From Bacteroidales bacterium (GTDB taxonomy: Bacteria; Bacteroidota; Bacteroidia; Bacteroidales; P3), in assembly GCA_031274555.1 (NCBI GenBank), contig JAISPZ010000080.1, positions 1-40,138 of the forward strand: DNA of 40,138 bases, read 5' to 3'. This document shows positions 1 through 8,261 of the stretch, in pieces. Position 1 is the stretch's first letter; every line of letters begins with the position of its first letter. Made by a program: the position numbers and the translations under genes. The notes below the pieces were generated by a model. That model saw only the letters and a program-made list of their open reading frames with translations, had not been told where the DNA came from and did not search any database.

Positions 1-118
1 TCTGCATTTTTTTTGTCGAAAAACAGCATATCAACCCCTCGTTTCCCAGAATATTCGCAAAAAAAAACTTTGGAAATATTTTTCTACTCTCAAAATAATT
101 TGCTTGCGGATTTAAGGA
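1..118. repeat. Left terminal inverted repeat of the window
   Basis: This segment matches the reverse complement of 40021-40137 with three substitutions and one missing A in a poly-A run. It contains no convincing gene. The open frame across it is only the 5' side of a 62-codon frame with no homology that I recognise. Because both ends of the window are this repeat, it is either a dispersed repeat at which an assembly broke or a true terminal repeat of an element. The sequence alone does not decide between them. Confidence 0.9.
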
Positions 119-167
119 AAAGCAACAATTATGATTTTCTCACAAGAAAGTCGTATTTTTGGGCAAT

Positions 168-429
168 ATGTCAAAACAGCAACTCACAATACCCAATTTA
201 ATTTCTTGCGCAAATTCTTTCTGTAAGCAAGAATCCGAAATTCCTAACAGCGAATTGTTTGGCGTTACAGACGGCAAAAATGCAAATGGCGGAACAAATT
301 TTGGCAAATCCCCCGAAAATCGGCTATCTCACAATTTCCAATGCTTTACAATGGCGTTTACAATACAGCAGAATTGTAACGCTGAAAGACAAAATCTCAG
401 GTATTACCAAAATAATAGACAAATGTTAA
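168..429 (+). pseudogene. Remnant of a probable type II restriction endonuclease
   Basis: Two reading frames together look like the two ends of one protein. From ATG 168 the first frame reads MSKQQLTIPNL and then ELFGVTDGK (to about 277). A second frame, open from about 215, takes over near 280 with MAEQILANPPKIGYLTISNA and continues LQWRLQYSRIVTLKDK to a TAA at 427-429. That stop lies one base before the methyltransferase start. An intact enzyme would be several hundred residues long, so a large internal deletion plus frameshift is inferred. Its position directly upstream of a DNA methyltransferase supports the endonuclease reading. The family assignment rests on recall of N-terminal GVTDGK-type motifs and on context, not on a visible catalytic site. 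It might instead be an unrelated small gene. Confidence 0.45.
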
Positions 430-430
430 T

Positions 431-2077
431 ATGAGAGATATTGGATTTAAAGCACTGTCATTCTTTCAGAAAAACAAGAAAACCGACTTTCAGGAGATGA
501 ATAAACTTCTGAAAGAACAAAGCGGTATTGTTAATTTTTTTGAAAAAGAAGACGATTTTATCCAATTCAAACAAAATATTGAGATGTCACAATCAATGAT
601 TTGTGAGCCTAATATTGAATACGGTGATTTCCAAACTAACCGAAAATTATCATTATCCATAACTGAATATCTGTCAAGTAAAAATTTAAATCCACAAGTA
701 TTGATTGAGCCTGCTTGTGGCAAAGGAAGTTTTATTTTGTCGGCAATTCAAACATTCACTTCATTACAACAAGTGTTCGGAATTGAAATACAAAAGTCGT
801 ATTTGTGGGAGTTGAAATTTGAATTACTTGAGTATTTTTTGAAAAATCCAACAGCCAATAAACCTGAAATACATTTATTTCATTGTAATATTTTTGTTTT
901 TGATTTTCAACAAATAAAAAATCAAATAAACGGACGAAAATTACTTATAATCGGCAATCCGCCATGGGTAACAAATTCGACACTTTCGATACTTAATTCA
1001 AAAAATTTACCGACTAAAACAAATTTCAAACAGGCAAAAGGTATTGAAGCTATCACAGGAAAAGGAAATTTCGACATTGGCGAATATATTTCACTGAAAA
1101 TGTTAGATTTATTTGCAAACGAAATCGGGAATTTCGCTTTTCTAATTAAAAATTCCGTTATCAAAAACATTATTTATGAGCAGAAACGGAACAAGTATCC
1201 TATTTCAAATATTGAAAAATACGCAATTAATGCAAAAAAAGAATTTGGAGCAGCGGTGGATGCAAGTTTGTTTGTGTGCAAATTCAACTCAACGGCAGAA
1301 TTTACAGCAACAGAATTTGATTTTTACACTTCAAAACCACATTTGACTTTGGGTTGGGTAAATAACAAGTTTGCTTCTGACATTGAAAAATATAAAAAAT
1401 ATCAAGAATTTGACGGTGTTTGTCCGTTTGAGTGGCGACAGGGAATTAAGCACGATTGCGCAAAAGTCATGGAATTGGAGCGCAGGGACGGTCATTTTGT
1501 AAATGCACTTAACGAAGAGTTTGAATTGGAAGAAGACTTAATTTATGGTATCTTGAAAAGTTCTGATTTAAAAGGGGATAGAATAAACATTCCCCGAAAA
1601 TATACAATTGTCACGCAACAAAAAATTGGGCAGCCGACCGAAGATATTTTGGAAAGATTACCCAAAACAAAAGCATATCTTTATCGTCATAAAGAATATT
1701 TTTTACGCAGAAAATCAAGTATTTATAATGGAAAACCTATGTTTTCCATTTTTGGTGTAGGAGATTATTCTTTCAAACCATATAAAGTTGCCATTTCGGG
1801 GTTATACAAACAAACAAAGTTCACCTTGGTTGAGCCTAACGGAACAGTTCTTTTGCTTGACGATACTTGCTATTTTATTGGTTTTGAAAATTTTGCAGAT
1901 GCAAAAGCAGCACAACTTTTGCTCAATAAACCCGAAACACAAGCATTTATCAAATCGTTTATGTTTATGGATGCAAAACGAGCCATTACAAAAGACTTGC
2001 TTATGCGAATTGATTTGGACAAGATTTCACAGGTTACTTCACAAACTTCACCACCTGCAAACCTTTTGCAGTCCTGA
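431..2077 (+). CDS. Adenine-specific DNA methyltransferase (type II, orphan)
   Basis: Probable N6-adenine DNA methyltransferase of 548 residues. The S-adenosylmethionine-binding motif I is EPACGKGSF at about residues 93-101. The catalytic motif IV is NPPWV at about 176-180, the NPPW form typical of N6-adenine enzymes. The long C-terminal half is probably target recognition. ATG 431 follows the stop of the endonuclease remnant by one base, as in a tightly packed restriction-modification operon. The partner nuclease appears destroyed, so this is probably an orphan methyltransferase. The last 15 codons overlap the convergent T9SS gene by 44 bp and read through the antisense of its sorting domain. 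The natural C-terminus may therefore have been altered by a rearrangement. Composition is AT-rich compared with the glucan locus. Methyltransferase identity is strong; the target sequence is unknown. Confidence 0.9.
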   Translation: MRDIGFKALSFFQKNKKTDFQEMNKLLKEQSGIVNFFEKEDDFIQFKQNIEMSQSMICEPNIEYGDFQTNRKLSLSITEYLSSKNLNPQVLIEPACGKGSFILSAIQTFTSLQQVFGIEIQKSYLWELKFELLEYFLKNPTANKPEIHLFHCNIFVFDFQQIKNQINGRKLLIIGNPPWVTNSTLSILNSKNLPTKTNFKQAKGIEAITGKGNFDIGEYISLKMLDLFANEIGNFAFLIKNSVIKNIIYEQKRNKYPISNIEKYAINAKKEFGAAVDASLFVCKFNSTAEFTATEFDFYTSKPHLTLGWVNNKFASDIEKYKKYQEFDGVCPFEWRQGIKHDCAKVMELERRDGHFVNALNEEFELEEDLIYGILKSSDLKGDRINIPRKYTIVTQQKIGQPTEDILERLPKTKAYLYRHKEYFLRRKSSIYNGKPMFSIFGVGDYSFKPYKVAISGLYKQTKFTLVEPNGTVLLLDDTCYFIGFENFADAKAAQLLLNKPETQAFIKSFMFMDAKRAITKDLLMRIDLDKISQVTSQTSPPANLLQS

Positions 2078-5000
2078 TTTTCGCAAAATATAAGCCCGAA
2101 GCATAACTGCCGACAGGTATCGTAGCATTATCGCCATTAACTGCCACACGTGTCATTTCATTGCCCACAACGTTGTAAATCCATAACGTTTGCAGACCGC
2201 CTGCGGTCACGTGCAACTCCCCTGCCCTCTGCCAAACACGTATATCATCAACACTATTTGATAATTCAGTAGCCGTTCTTTCTACGACTTCCACCGAAAC
2301 AGGAATCACTAAACTCGCTGCATAAACATTCGACAGGCGCACGTCCGCCGTATAAATTCCTGTTGCGGGTGCTCCGATAAATGACACCGTGAAACTTCCA
2401 CCATCAGCACCTAACGTATCAGTCGAAAGTGCGAACAAAGAAGCGAATGTTCCCTCTACCTGCAAATTAATCCTGCTTGTTAGATAAGAGCCTGTCACAG
2501 GCACTGATACAGAGGTCGCCATCTCATTAATGATAGCCTTAAAAGTGATTGACGAACTGTCGGAACTGATAATCGGAATATCTGTGCGACCATAAGTTAC
2601 GTCATCAATATAATATACAACGGAATTGGCTGCACCACTGTTCCCTCTAAAACGGAAACCCATAAAGAAGACATCGGCAACATTCAATGGTGTCAGGTCA
2701 AGCGTAAAATTAACCCATTCGCCGTTTTCTTCGGGAGTCTCAGGCATGGCAAGCTCAACCAAATATTTGTAAGCACCGTCCCCATCTTTTTCCATATAAT
2801 AAAGCTCAATAGTTGTAGTGTGATTTTCAAACATAAACTCACCCTTTACGCGGAAAGTAAACCATTTGGAAGCGGCATTAACACCGTCCAAAGCAGGCGT
2901 AACAAGCCACATTTCGTAGGGGATACTATCCTGTACCTGATAAATATATGCAGTCGCTTTCGCACATTTGTTTGTCGCATTTTCATCAAAACCCCACCAC
3001 GGACGCGCACCTTTTGTGACAACATTGCGCCAGTCGGAAATCACAAGCGGTTGATTATTGACTGCCGAATCGAAATTTTCATTTAGCAGAGCAAGTGGCG
3101 AAGTAATATCCAAATAAAAGTTAGAGTCAAACGTTGCCGTACTGCCTGTGTCTATGGAACAAACACCTGTTACAGGCACTTTCACCGTATCTGCATCCAA
3201 CGTATAGAACACAATATTCGCTGTGTGCGAACCTATTGATAAAGGTCTGTATGTGATTTTCAAAGACAGACCTGTCTGGTCGGTTGAAGGGAATAATGTA
3301 TTACTAATCACAAAGTTATTCATTCCTGTGCCCTCACGTTTAACATACACATAGTCTTTAACATTAGTGTATGAGAACGTTACAGTCTGTTCCATTTCAC
3401 TGCCCAGAGCTGCGCTAAATCCTGTCAAGCCACTACTGTTTACAAGAATTTGAGGCTTCGCGCCAACAGCGAGTGCAGCACCATGCAACTGTATCTTTAC
3501 TGTATCTGCCGTTCCGCTCGCCAAGTTCAAGGTAGCGTTATGTGTGCCGGCAACAGTGGGATTATAGATAATCTTTAAGCTGTATGGGAGTGACGAAATC
3601 GCGATTGTGCTAATATTGGTTGAGAAACAGGCAGCGTCAGCCCCACTTATGTTGGCAAAAATCGGTTGAGCGAGATTTATGCCGTCTATCGTCAGCGTAT
3701 TTGTGTCCTTATCCCCTACCGTAACTTCAAATTGCTGTGTAGCGCGTGACGGCACTTCTATTTCGGGGTAAATATCGGCAGAATTATTTTTTACGAAACT
3801 AAAATCATCTAAATACACAACAGCACCTTTGCTGACAATAACTTTAAAGTAGAAAGCCTCTGCCTGTTCAGGTGCGACCGTAACAACTTTTTTGCTTTTC
3901 CAGCCCTGACCCGGTGTCAGATAAATAGTCGGATCATCCAAAATTTTATCATCCATTGTCAAATGACTTTCGCCTGCACCTACCCAGTAACTCGCCAAGC
4001 GGACAGCACCCTCTGACGGCTCGTCCGCACCTTCCATAATACGGTAATTGACCGTAAATTCGTATCTGTCGCCGGCGGTAAAAGTTCCGACAATTTTTTG
4101 CGCTACAGCTGTCGGCGCACCTGTTATGGCGAGTGAGTAATTGCCCTCTATTTTGCTCACAGTTTCTTGAGCGGAAGTACCTGCTGTAACTTCCCAACTG
4201 TCGGGAATAGAATTTGTCCAATTTTCAAAACCCCAATTCGTCAGGAGATTGGGATTTTGAGGAGGTGCGACAGATGTTATTTCTTGTAAATCAGAGAGCT
4301 GCCGTATAGAGATTACAGTACCGTTTTTAGCTGTCGAAATCCCTGTGATGTTGGCATATTCAGGTATTAGAGCACCAACCAAATCAGTGCCGACAAAAGC
4401 GCGGGCATTAAAATTTGTTTGACTTGCATCTTGACGAATTTTGACATTAGTCGCAGCAGCGAAACTTCCTGCGGAGCGATCATAAAATTCGACCGTGTCT
4501 ATTTTTACCAACATTGACTCATAGTTCGCAGCACCACTCTGCAAATCAGTTAATTTCAAGTTTATCGGTGTCAGTGATTGCGCTGTAGCTATCGGTGCCC
4601 CGGGGTCATGTGTCAAAGAAAAAGTAAGTGCCGTCATGCCACCAATTTCTTCGAAAAGACCTGTCATCGAACCAATTTTATCGCCAACTTGATATGTGGT
4701 ATATGGCACATCGCTGAAAAACATATCAATTTTAATACCTGCGGTAGCGTCCTGGGCGTAATATATGGGCATATCATCGCTGTAGTGGTCTGCATGAGAA
4801 ATTATTACGTTGCTAATACGATAATAACCACTCGGATTGACAAGATTGTGTGCTGCGGACAAACTGCTTAGGTCTGTTACAGGAATTACGAACCAGTTTA
4901 TCAAATATTTTACGTCATCAACAAGCCCTCCACCAGAAAACATAAGACTGTCATTCAAAGGAGTGCTCAGAGTATTTCCTGCGATAGTGACGGTCAGCGT

Positions 5001-6035
5001 GTCGCCCGACTCACTCTCGACCTTTGCCTGTTCCAGAGTGTTTTTATCAATGCTTACGTCGCTATTTGTGGGATTACTTACTGTGATGTCCCCTGTTAGA
5101 TTTTGTCCCCTTACTACAACTTTCTGTTCGTATGTTTCGCCTTGCAGAAACGTTTCGCTTGTTGCGAATGGCGAAAAAGTCAGATATGGTGTGTCGCCGC
5201 CACCGCCTTCCCGGTCGAATAAGCCTGCCCAAGTAGTTGCAACGCGCAGTGCGGAAATGGTGGAATTGGCACATCCTCTGTTAATCACTATAGAGGCGAT
5301 TGGCGATATATCCGTAGAAGCCACATCACTGCCACTTATGTAGTGCCACTGAGTGCGCGGAGCGGGAGGTGTAGAAGACAATAACTGTTGTGATGTGGGA
5401 TCTATCCATAAATACACGCTATCATTTTGTTCACCTTCAAAAAATTTATATTTCACAACTACTAAATACGTTTGATGAATATTAAATGTGTCTGCATAAC
5501 CAGAATATTTAGCATTATACATAGTCTGACCTGTCGTGGATACGCACATTTGAAAAACAGTATCCCCTTTGGTAGCCGCTCTGTTGTAAGTTCTAATACT
5601 CAATCCTGCTAATAAATTGCTCGTAGCACTCATATTGGATGAGCTGGTAACAGCTTCGCCTTGATTCCAAAACGCAATTAGTGGGTTAGTTTGTGCCACG
5701 TGATTGTCCACCCTCAACAGCATCGAATAATATACCTCACCTGTTGTTTGTGGAGCAAATGCGTAGAATGGTCTTTGATTGCTTGAAGTTGCATAAGGAA
5801 TACTGATAGCTTTCTCACCTGTTCCGTATTCTGTGGGATGAGATAACTCGGTACTCAACACTTGTATCGGTAGGGCAGCATTGCTTGTTATGGCTGTTTG
5901 CCAACCGTTTTGCCCTACTAAATCACCCTGTGTGTAGTCATATTTACCCAGAAGTGTAGTCGGCTCTGCCTGCGCAGCAAAAAATCCTGATACTGTGATT
6001 AAGCTCACAAGTACTCTCGTAATTAAACTTTTCAT
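2034..6035 (-). CDS. Multidomain secreted protein with T9SS type A sorting domain
   Basis: Secreted or surface-anchored protein of about 1333 residues. The start is taken at ATG 6035 (MKSLITRVLVSLITVSGFFA, a clear signal peptide ending near AQAE) rather than 13 codons upstream. Recognisable parts in order: an N-terminal jelly-roll-like region; a DUF5689/OB-fold-like region around YYAQDATAGIKI; a carbohydrate-binding-like segment beginning NLLTNWGFENW; several Ig-like choice-of-anchor segments; and a choice-of-anchor J-like region (LLNENFDSAVNNQPLVISDW). The C-terminal sorting domain ends LQVVKFVK, so export would be by the type IX system. No catalytic motif was identified, and the role is probably binding or adhesion. 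It converges on the methyltransferase and stands apart from the glucan locus. T9SS cargo status is confident; domain names are approximate. Confidence 0.85.
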   Translation of the reverse strand: MKSLITRVLVSLITVSGFFAAQAEPTTLLGKYDYTQGDLVGQNGWQTAITSNAALPIQVLSTELSHPTEYGTGEKAISIPYATSSNQRPFYAFAPQTTGEVYYSMLLRVDNHVAQTNPLIAFWNQGEAVTSSSNMSATSNLLAGLSIRTYNRAATKGDTVFQMCVSTTGQTMYNAKYSGYADTFNIHQTYLVVVKYKFFEGEQNDSVYLWIDPTSQQLLSSTPPAPRTQWHYISGSDVASTDISPIASIVINRGCANSTISALRVATTWAGLFDREGGGGDTPYLTFSPFATSETFLQGETYEQKVVVRGQNLTGDITVSNPTNSDVSIDKNTLEQAKVESESGDTLTVTIAGNTLSTPLNDSLMFSGGGLVDDVKYLINWFVIPVTDLSSLSAAHNLVNPSGYYRISNVIISHADHYSDDMPIYYAQDATAGIKIDMFFSDVPYTTYQVGDKIGSMTGLFEEIGGMTALTFSLTHDPGAPIATAQSLTPINLKLTDLQSGAANYESMLVKIDTVEFYDRSAGSFAAATNVKIRQDASQTNFNARAFVGTDLVGALIPEYANITGISTAKNGTVISIRQLSDLQEITSVAPPQNPNLLTNWGFENWTNSIPDSWEVTAGTSAQETVSKIEGNYSLAITGAPTAVAQKIVGTFTAGDRYEFTVNYRIMEGADEPSEGAVRLASYWVGAGESHLTMDDKILDDPTIYLTPGQGWKSKKVVTVAPEQAEAFYFKVIVSKGAVVYLDDFSFVKNNSADIYPEIEVPSRATQQFEVTVGDKDTNTLTIDGINLAQPIFANISGADAACFSTNISTIAISSLPYSLKIIYNPTVAGTHNATLNLASGTADTVKIQLHGAALAVGAKPQILVNSSGLTGFSAALGSEMEQTVTFSYTNVKDYVYVKREGTGMNNFVISNTLFPSTDQTGLSLKITYRPLSIGSHTANIVFYTLDADTVKVPVTGVCSIDTGSTATFDSNFYLDITSPLALLNENFDSAVNNQPLVISDWRNVVTKGARPWWGFDENATNKCAKATAYIYQVQDSIPYEMWLVTPALDGVNAASKWFTFRVKGEFMFENHTTTIELYYMEKDGDGAYKYLVELAMPETPEENGEWVNFTLDLTPLNVADVFFMGFRFRGNSGAANSVVYYIDDVTYGRTDIPIISSDSSSITFKAIINEMATSVSVPVTGSYLTSRINLQVEGTFASLFALSTDTLGADGGSFTVSFIGAPATGIYTADVRLSNVYAASLVIPVSVEVVERTATELSNSVDDIRVWQRAGELHVTAGGLQTLWIYNVVGNEMTRVAVNGDNATIPVGSYASGLYFAKIRTAKGLQVVKFVK

Positions 6036-6126
6036 ACATTTATAATTTATTAACCCTGTTAATTTATTTTTCAAGTGAACTCCAACACGCAGGTCTATTG
6101 AACGCGGAATATTAATGCGCGTACCA

Positions 6127-6798
6127 CTATTTTTCCAATTCTACTCGCAATATTGAGTAAATTTCCTGCCACGACTTTGTATAGAAAGCCGTTTTTTCAT
6201 CTGCCAAAATGCTAAATACTTTTGAATTGTAAAACAATTCCACAGCATCTTCCTCTTTAACAGAAAAATCTATCATCAGATGCTCTATAACAGCTTCACT
6301 AATTTGTTCTATAGAATAAATTTGTTTATGATCTATTTTCTCAATGGATGATAATGATTTCACAGTGCATAGACATATTTGATGAGTAGGTGCGTGATAT
6401 GTTAGCTCTTTAAGAAAATCTTTTCGAGATATTTCATTCTTTAAATACGCAAAAATACGAGATGTTATCTTATCGTCCGCCACAGGTCCTTCTACAATGT
6501 CATATTGATGCGAAGAAGTTTTTGTTTTTCTATTTAATACAATAAAATCAAGCCATTTATCATCGTAACAATCAAATCGAAGCACTTGTAAATCTTTATC
6601 TTCAAATACAAATTCATCAAATTCAAATTCAGTAACAAATCCTCCTGTTTTATGCTCTCTCCCTATACGTTCCGCCCAATACTCTGCTTGCTGTTTGAAT
6701 TTTGTAACATAAAATCCACGTCCAAAATCTCTCTTGAAATTAGATTGAGATAAGTCCACTTCCTCAATCGGCAAGTAACTACCGTGATAAACTTTCAT
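6127..6798 (-). CDS. DUF3990 protein, putative ADP-ribosyltransferase-like toxin
   Basis: A 223-residue cytoplasmic protein opening MKVYHGSYLPIEEVDLS, followed by RDFGRGFYVTKFKQQAEYWA. This matches the DUF3990 family, whose YHG and GFYVT motifs resemble the NAD-binding core of ADP-ribosyltransferases. The EGPVADD segment near residues 104-110 is also typical. The start codon overlaps the stop of the upstream DUF3791 gene by 4 bp (ATGA), indicating translational coupling. By context it is the effector of a two-gene toxin-antitoxin-like module. Enzymatic activity is inferred from family resemblance and is not shown by the sequence. The C-terminal half (about 120-223) is helical in appearance and unassigned. 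Confidence 0.75.
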   Translation of the reverse strand: MKVYHGSYLPIEEVDLSQSNFKRDFGRGFYVTKFKQQAEYWAERIGREHKTGGFVTEFEFDEFVFEDKDLQVLRFDCYDDKWLDFIVLNRKTKTSSHQYDIVEGPVADDKITSRIFAYLKNEISRKDFLKELTYHAPTHQICLCTVKSLSSIEKIDHKQIYSIEQISEAVIEHLMIDFSVKEEDAVELFYNSKVFSILADEKTAFYTKSWQEIYSILRVELEK

Positions 6799-7022
6799 TT
6801 CAGACCACCATTTTGATAACAGATGTTATATAAACTGCGAAGCGACCAGTATGTATCTTCTGTATGCAATGTCCACCAATGCTCAAAAAGAAAATCTAAT
6901 CCACCATATTGTTTTAGGTAGCGATACGCTTTTTGGACATTCATCTTGTAAGCTGCCGCAAATTGCGGGATGATAAAGGCGATAAATGCAATCTTATCGC
7001 TAGTTTCTTTGTCTATTGTCAT
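6795..7022 (-). CDS. DUF3791 small protein, putative antitoxin partner
   Basis: A 75-residue protein starting MTIDKETSDKIAFIAFIIPQ and containing the AAYKMNVQKAYRYLKQYGGL core of DUF3791. It is encoded immediately upstream of, and overlapping by 4 bp, the DUF3990 gene. This gene pair recurs in Bacteroidetes and gut Firmicutes. The likely role is antitoxin or co-factor for the DUF3990 protein. A TAAATTTG -7 element (reverse strand of 7030-7037) lies only seven bases upstream of the ATG, so the transcript is nearly leaderless. The promoter and first codons are duplicated just upstream. Confidence 0.75.
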   Translation of the reverse strand: MTIDKETSDKIAFIAFIIPQFAAAYKMNVQKAYRYLKQYGGLDFLFEHWWTLHTEDTYWSLRSLYNICYQNGGLK

Positions 7023-7117
7023 AATACTGCAAATTTAGAAAAAATTCACGTAGAAATTCGACTTAGAAGTAAATCTGCGGATTGTCATAATACTGCAAAT
7101 TTAGAAAAAATCCACGA
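7015..7117 (-). repeat. 66-bp tandem duplication of the DUF3791 promoter and start
   Basis: A sequence of about 36 bp starting ATTGTCATAATACTGCAAAT at 7015 recurs at 7081 with one clear difference (ATTCACG against ATCCACG). On the reverse strand each copy contains the -7 element TAAATTTG (7030-7037 and 7096-7103), then CAGTATT and ATGACAAT. The duplicated unit therefore carries both a promoter and the gene start. The upstream copy would initiate a short frame of about 17 codons that stops inside the downstream copy. Confidence 0.85.
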
Positions 7118-7209
7118 CTAAAAATTATAATCTTAAATTGAGGCGGAAAATATTTGGCTTTATCCCATAACTTATTTTATCTGTCTGTATGTAATTCAAG
7201 AATTTCACG

Positions 7210-7217
7210 TATATTTG
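7210..7217 (+). promoter_or_regulatory. Bacteroidetes -7 promoter element TATATTTG
   Basis: TATATTTG matches the TAnnTTTG consensus of Bacteroidetes housekeeping promoters. It lies 31 bases before ATG 7249 of the DUF3089 lipoprotein gene. No clear -33 TTTG was found at the usual spacing. Confidence 0.5.
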
Positions 7218-7248
7218 CTCGAAACTTTATAAAATTATTTTGGATGCT

Positions 7249-8241
7249 ATGAAACACTTTTATATCATCGCACTTTTGCTCGTTGTGGCAGTGGGATGTA
7301 AAAAAAACGATGTTCCGATTAACTATACTAACGATATTCCTACCGATTATACTAATGGGGATAATTGGCTAAATCTTCCGTCTGCAAACACTGATGAGGT
7401 TGATGTGTTTTTTCTCTATCCTACTTGCTACTTTACAGATGAGGGCAATTGGTGCGGGGCGGACAATCTTAACATGAGGATTGAGGCATTAAAAATTCGT
7501 GAGGGGCATTTTGGGATTTTTGAGGGGACGAACGTCTATGCGCCATTTTACAGACAGTTGAGTATTCCTTATATTGAGAGTTTGAGCAACTTTTCCGATG
7601 CGATAAAGCGCGTCCCTTTGGTGGATGCTATCAATGCGTTTGAATATTATTTGTCGCATTATAACAGCAATCGACCTGTTATCTTTGCTTCTCATTCGCA
7701 GGGCACAATTACGATGATGGCTCTATTGGGTTACATTAAGCAGACATATCCCGAAGTGCTGGAACGGACAATTGCCGCTTATCTGATTGGTTTTTCCATC
7801 AATCAAGAATTTGTCGAAACTGTTGCCCCGCTGCATTTTGCCGACAGTGCCGACGATTTGGGAGTGATTGTTTCGTACAACACAGAGCGGGAGGGAGCTA
7901 CGGTCAATCCACTGTTGGCATTGCCAAATGTTATTGCTATAAACCCCATAAATTGGAAACGGGACACCACACACGCCACCAAAACTGAAAGTTTAGGCAG
8001 CTACGTCCGCTTCGGAAGCAATATGCCTGTAACTCTCTCTCATTTTGCTGATGCCAAATTAGACCTGACACGTGGCACCGTTATTACTAACGCTGATATA
8101 GAGGGGGCTGATCCTTGGCCTCCAGAAGTGCTCCACCGCTATGATTACGACCTCTTTTATTACAACTTGAAACAAAACGTAACTGACCGAATTGAGGCTT
8201 GGAAAGCAGGAGTTGGGGCGCACAAAGATATAGAGGAGTAG
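7249..8241 (+). CDS. DUF3089 alpha/beta-hydrolase lipoprotein
   Basis: A 330-residue lipoprotein. ATG 7249 gives a clean lipoprotein signal (MKHFYIIALLLVVAVGC, lipid-modified Cys17), so it is preferred over the upstream TTG. The mature part carries DVFFLYPTCYF and YAPFYRQ, both characteristic of DUF3089. It also has the nucleophile elbow SHSQG with the presumed catalytic serine at residue 150. Members are lipase/esterase-like alpha/beta hydrolases; the substrate is unknown. It ends 20 bases before the convergent activase-like gene. Envelope location is inferred from the lipobox. Confidence 0.88.
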   Translation: MKHFYIIALLLVVAVGCKKNDVPINYTNDIPTDYTNGDNWLNLPSANTDEVDVFFLYPTCYFTDEGNWCGADNLNMRIEALKIREGHFGIFEGTNVYAPFYRQLSIPYIESLSNFSDAIKRVPLVDAINAFEYYLSHYNSNRPVIFASHSQGTITMMALLGYIKQTYPEVLERTIAAYLIGFSINQEFVETVAPLHFADSADDLGVIVSYNTEREGATVNPLLALPNVIAINPINWKRDTTHATKTESLGSYVRFGSNMPVTLSHFADAKLDLTRGTVITNADIEGADPWPPEVLHRYDYDLFYYNLKQNVTDRIEAWKAGVGAHKDIEE

Positions 8242-8261
8242 CGGGAGTTGGTTGGAAGTTT

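Noticed and set aside
13-201. 62-codon open frame over the left end
   Set aside because: Most of it lies in the inverted terminal repeat, has no recognisable domain and overlaps the endonuclease remnant. The equivalent frame in the right copy is not maintained as a gene.
4837-5343. 168-codon open frame antisense to the T9SS gene
   Set aside because: A shadow of the conserved secreted-protein frame on the other strand, with no recognisable motif.
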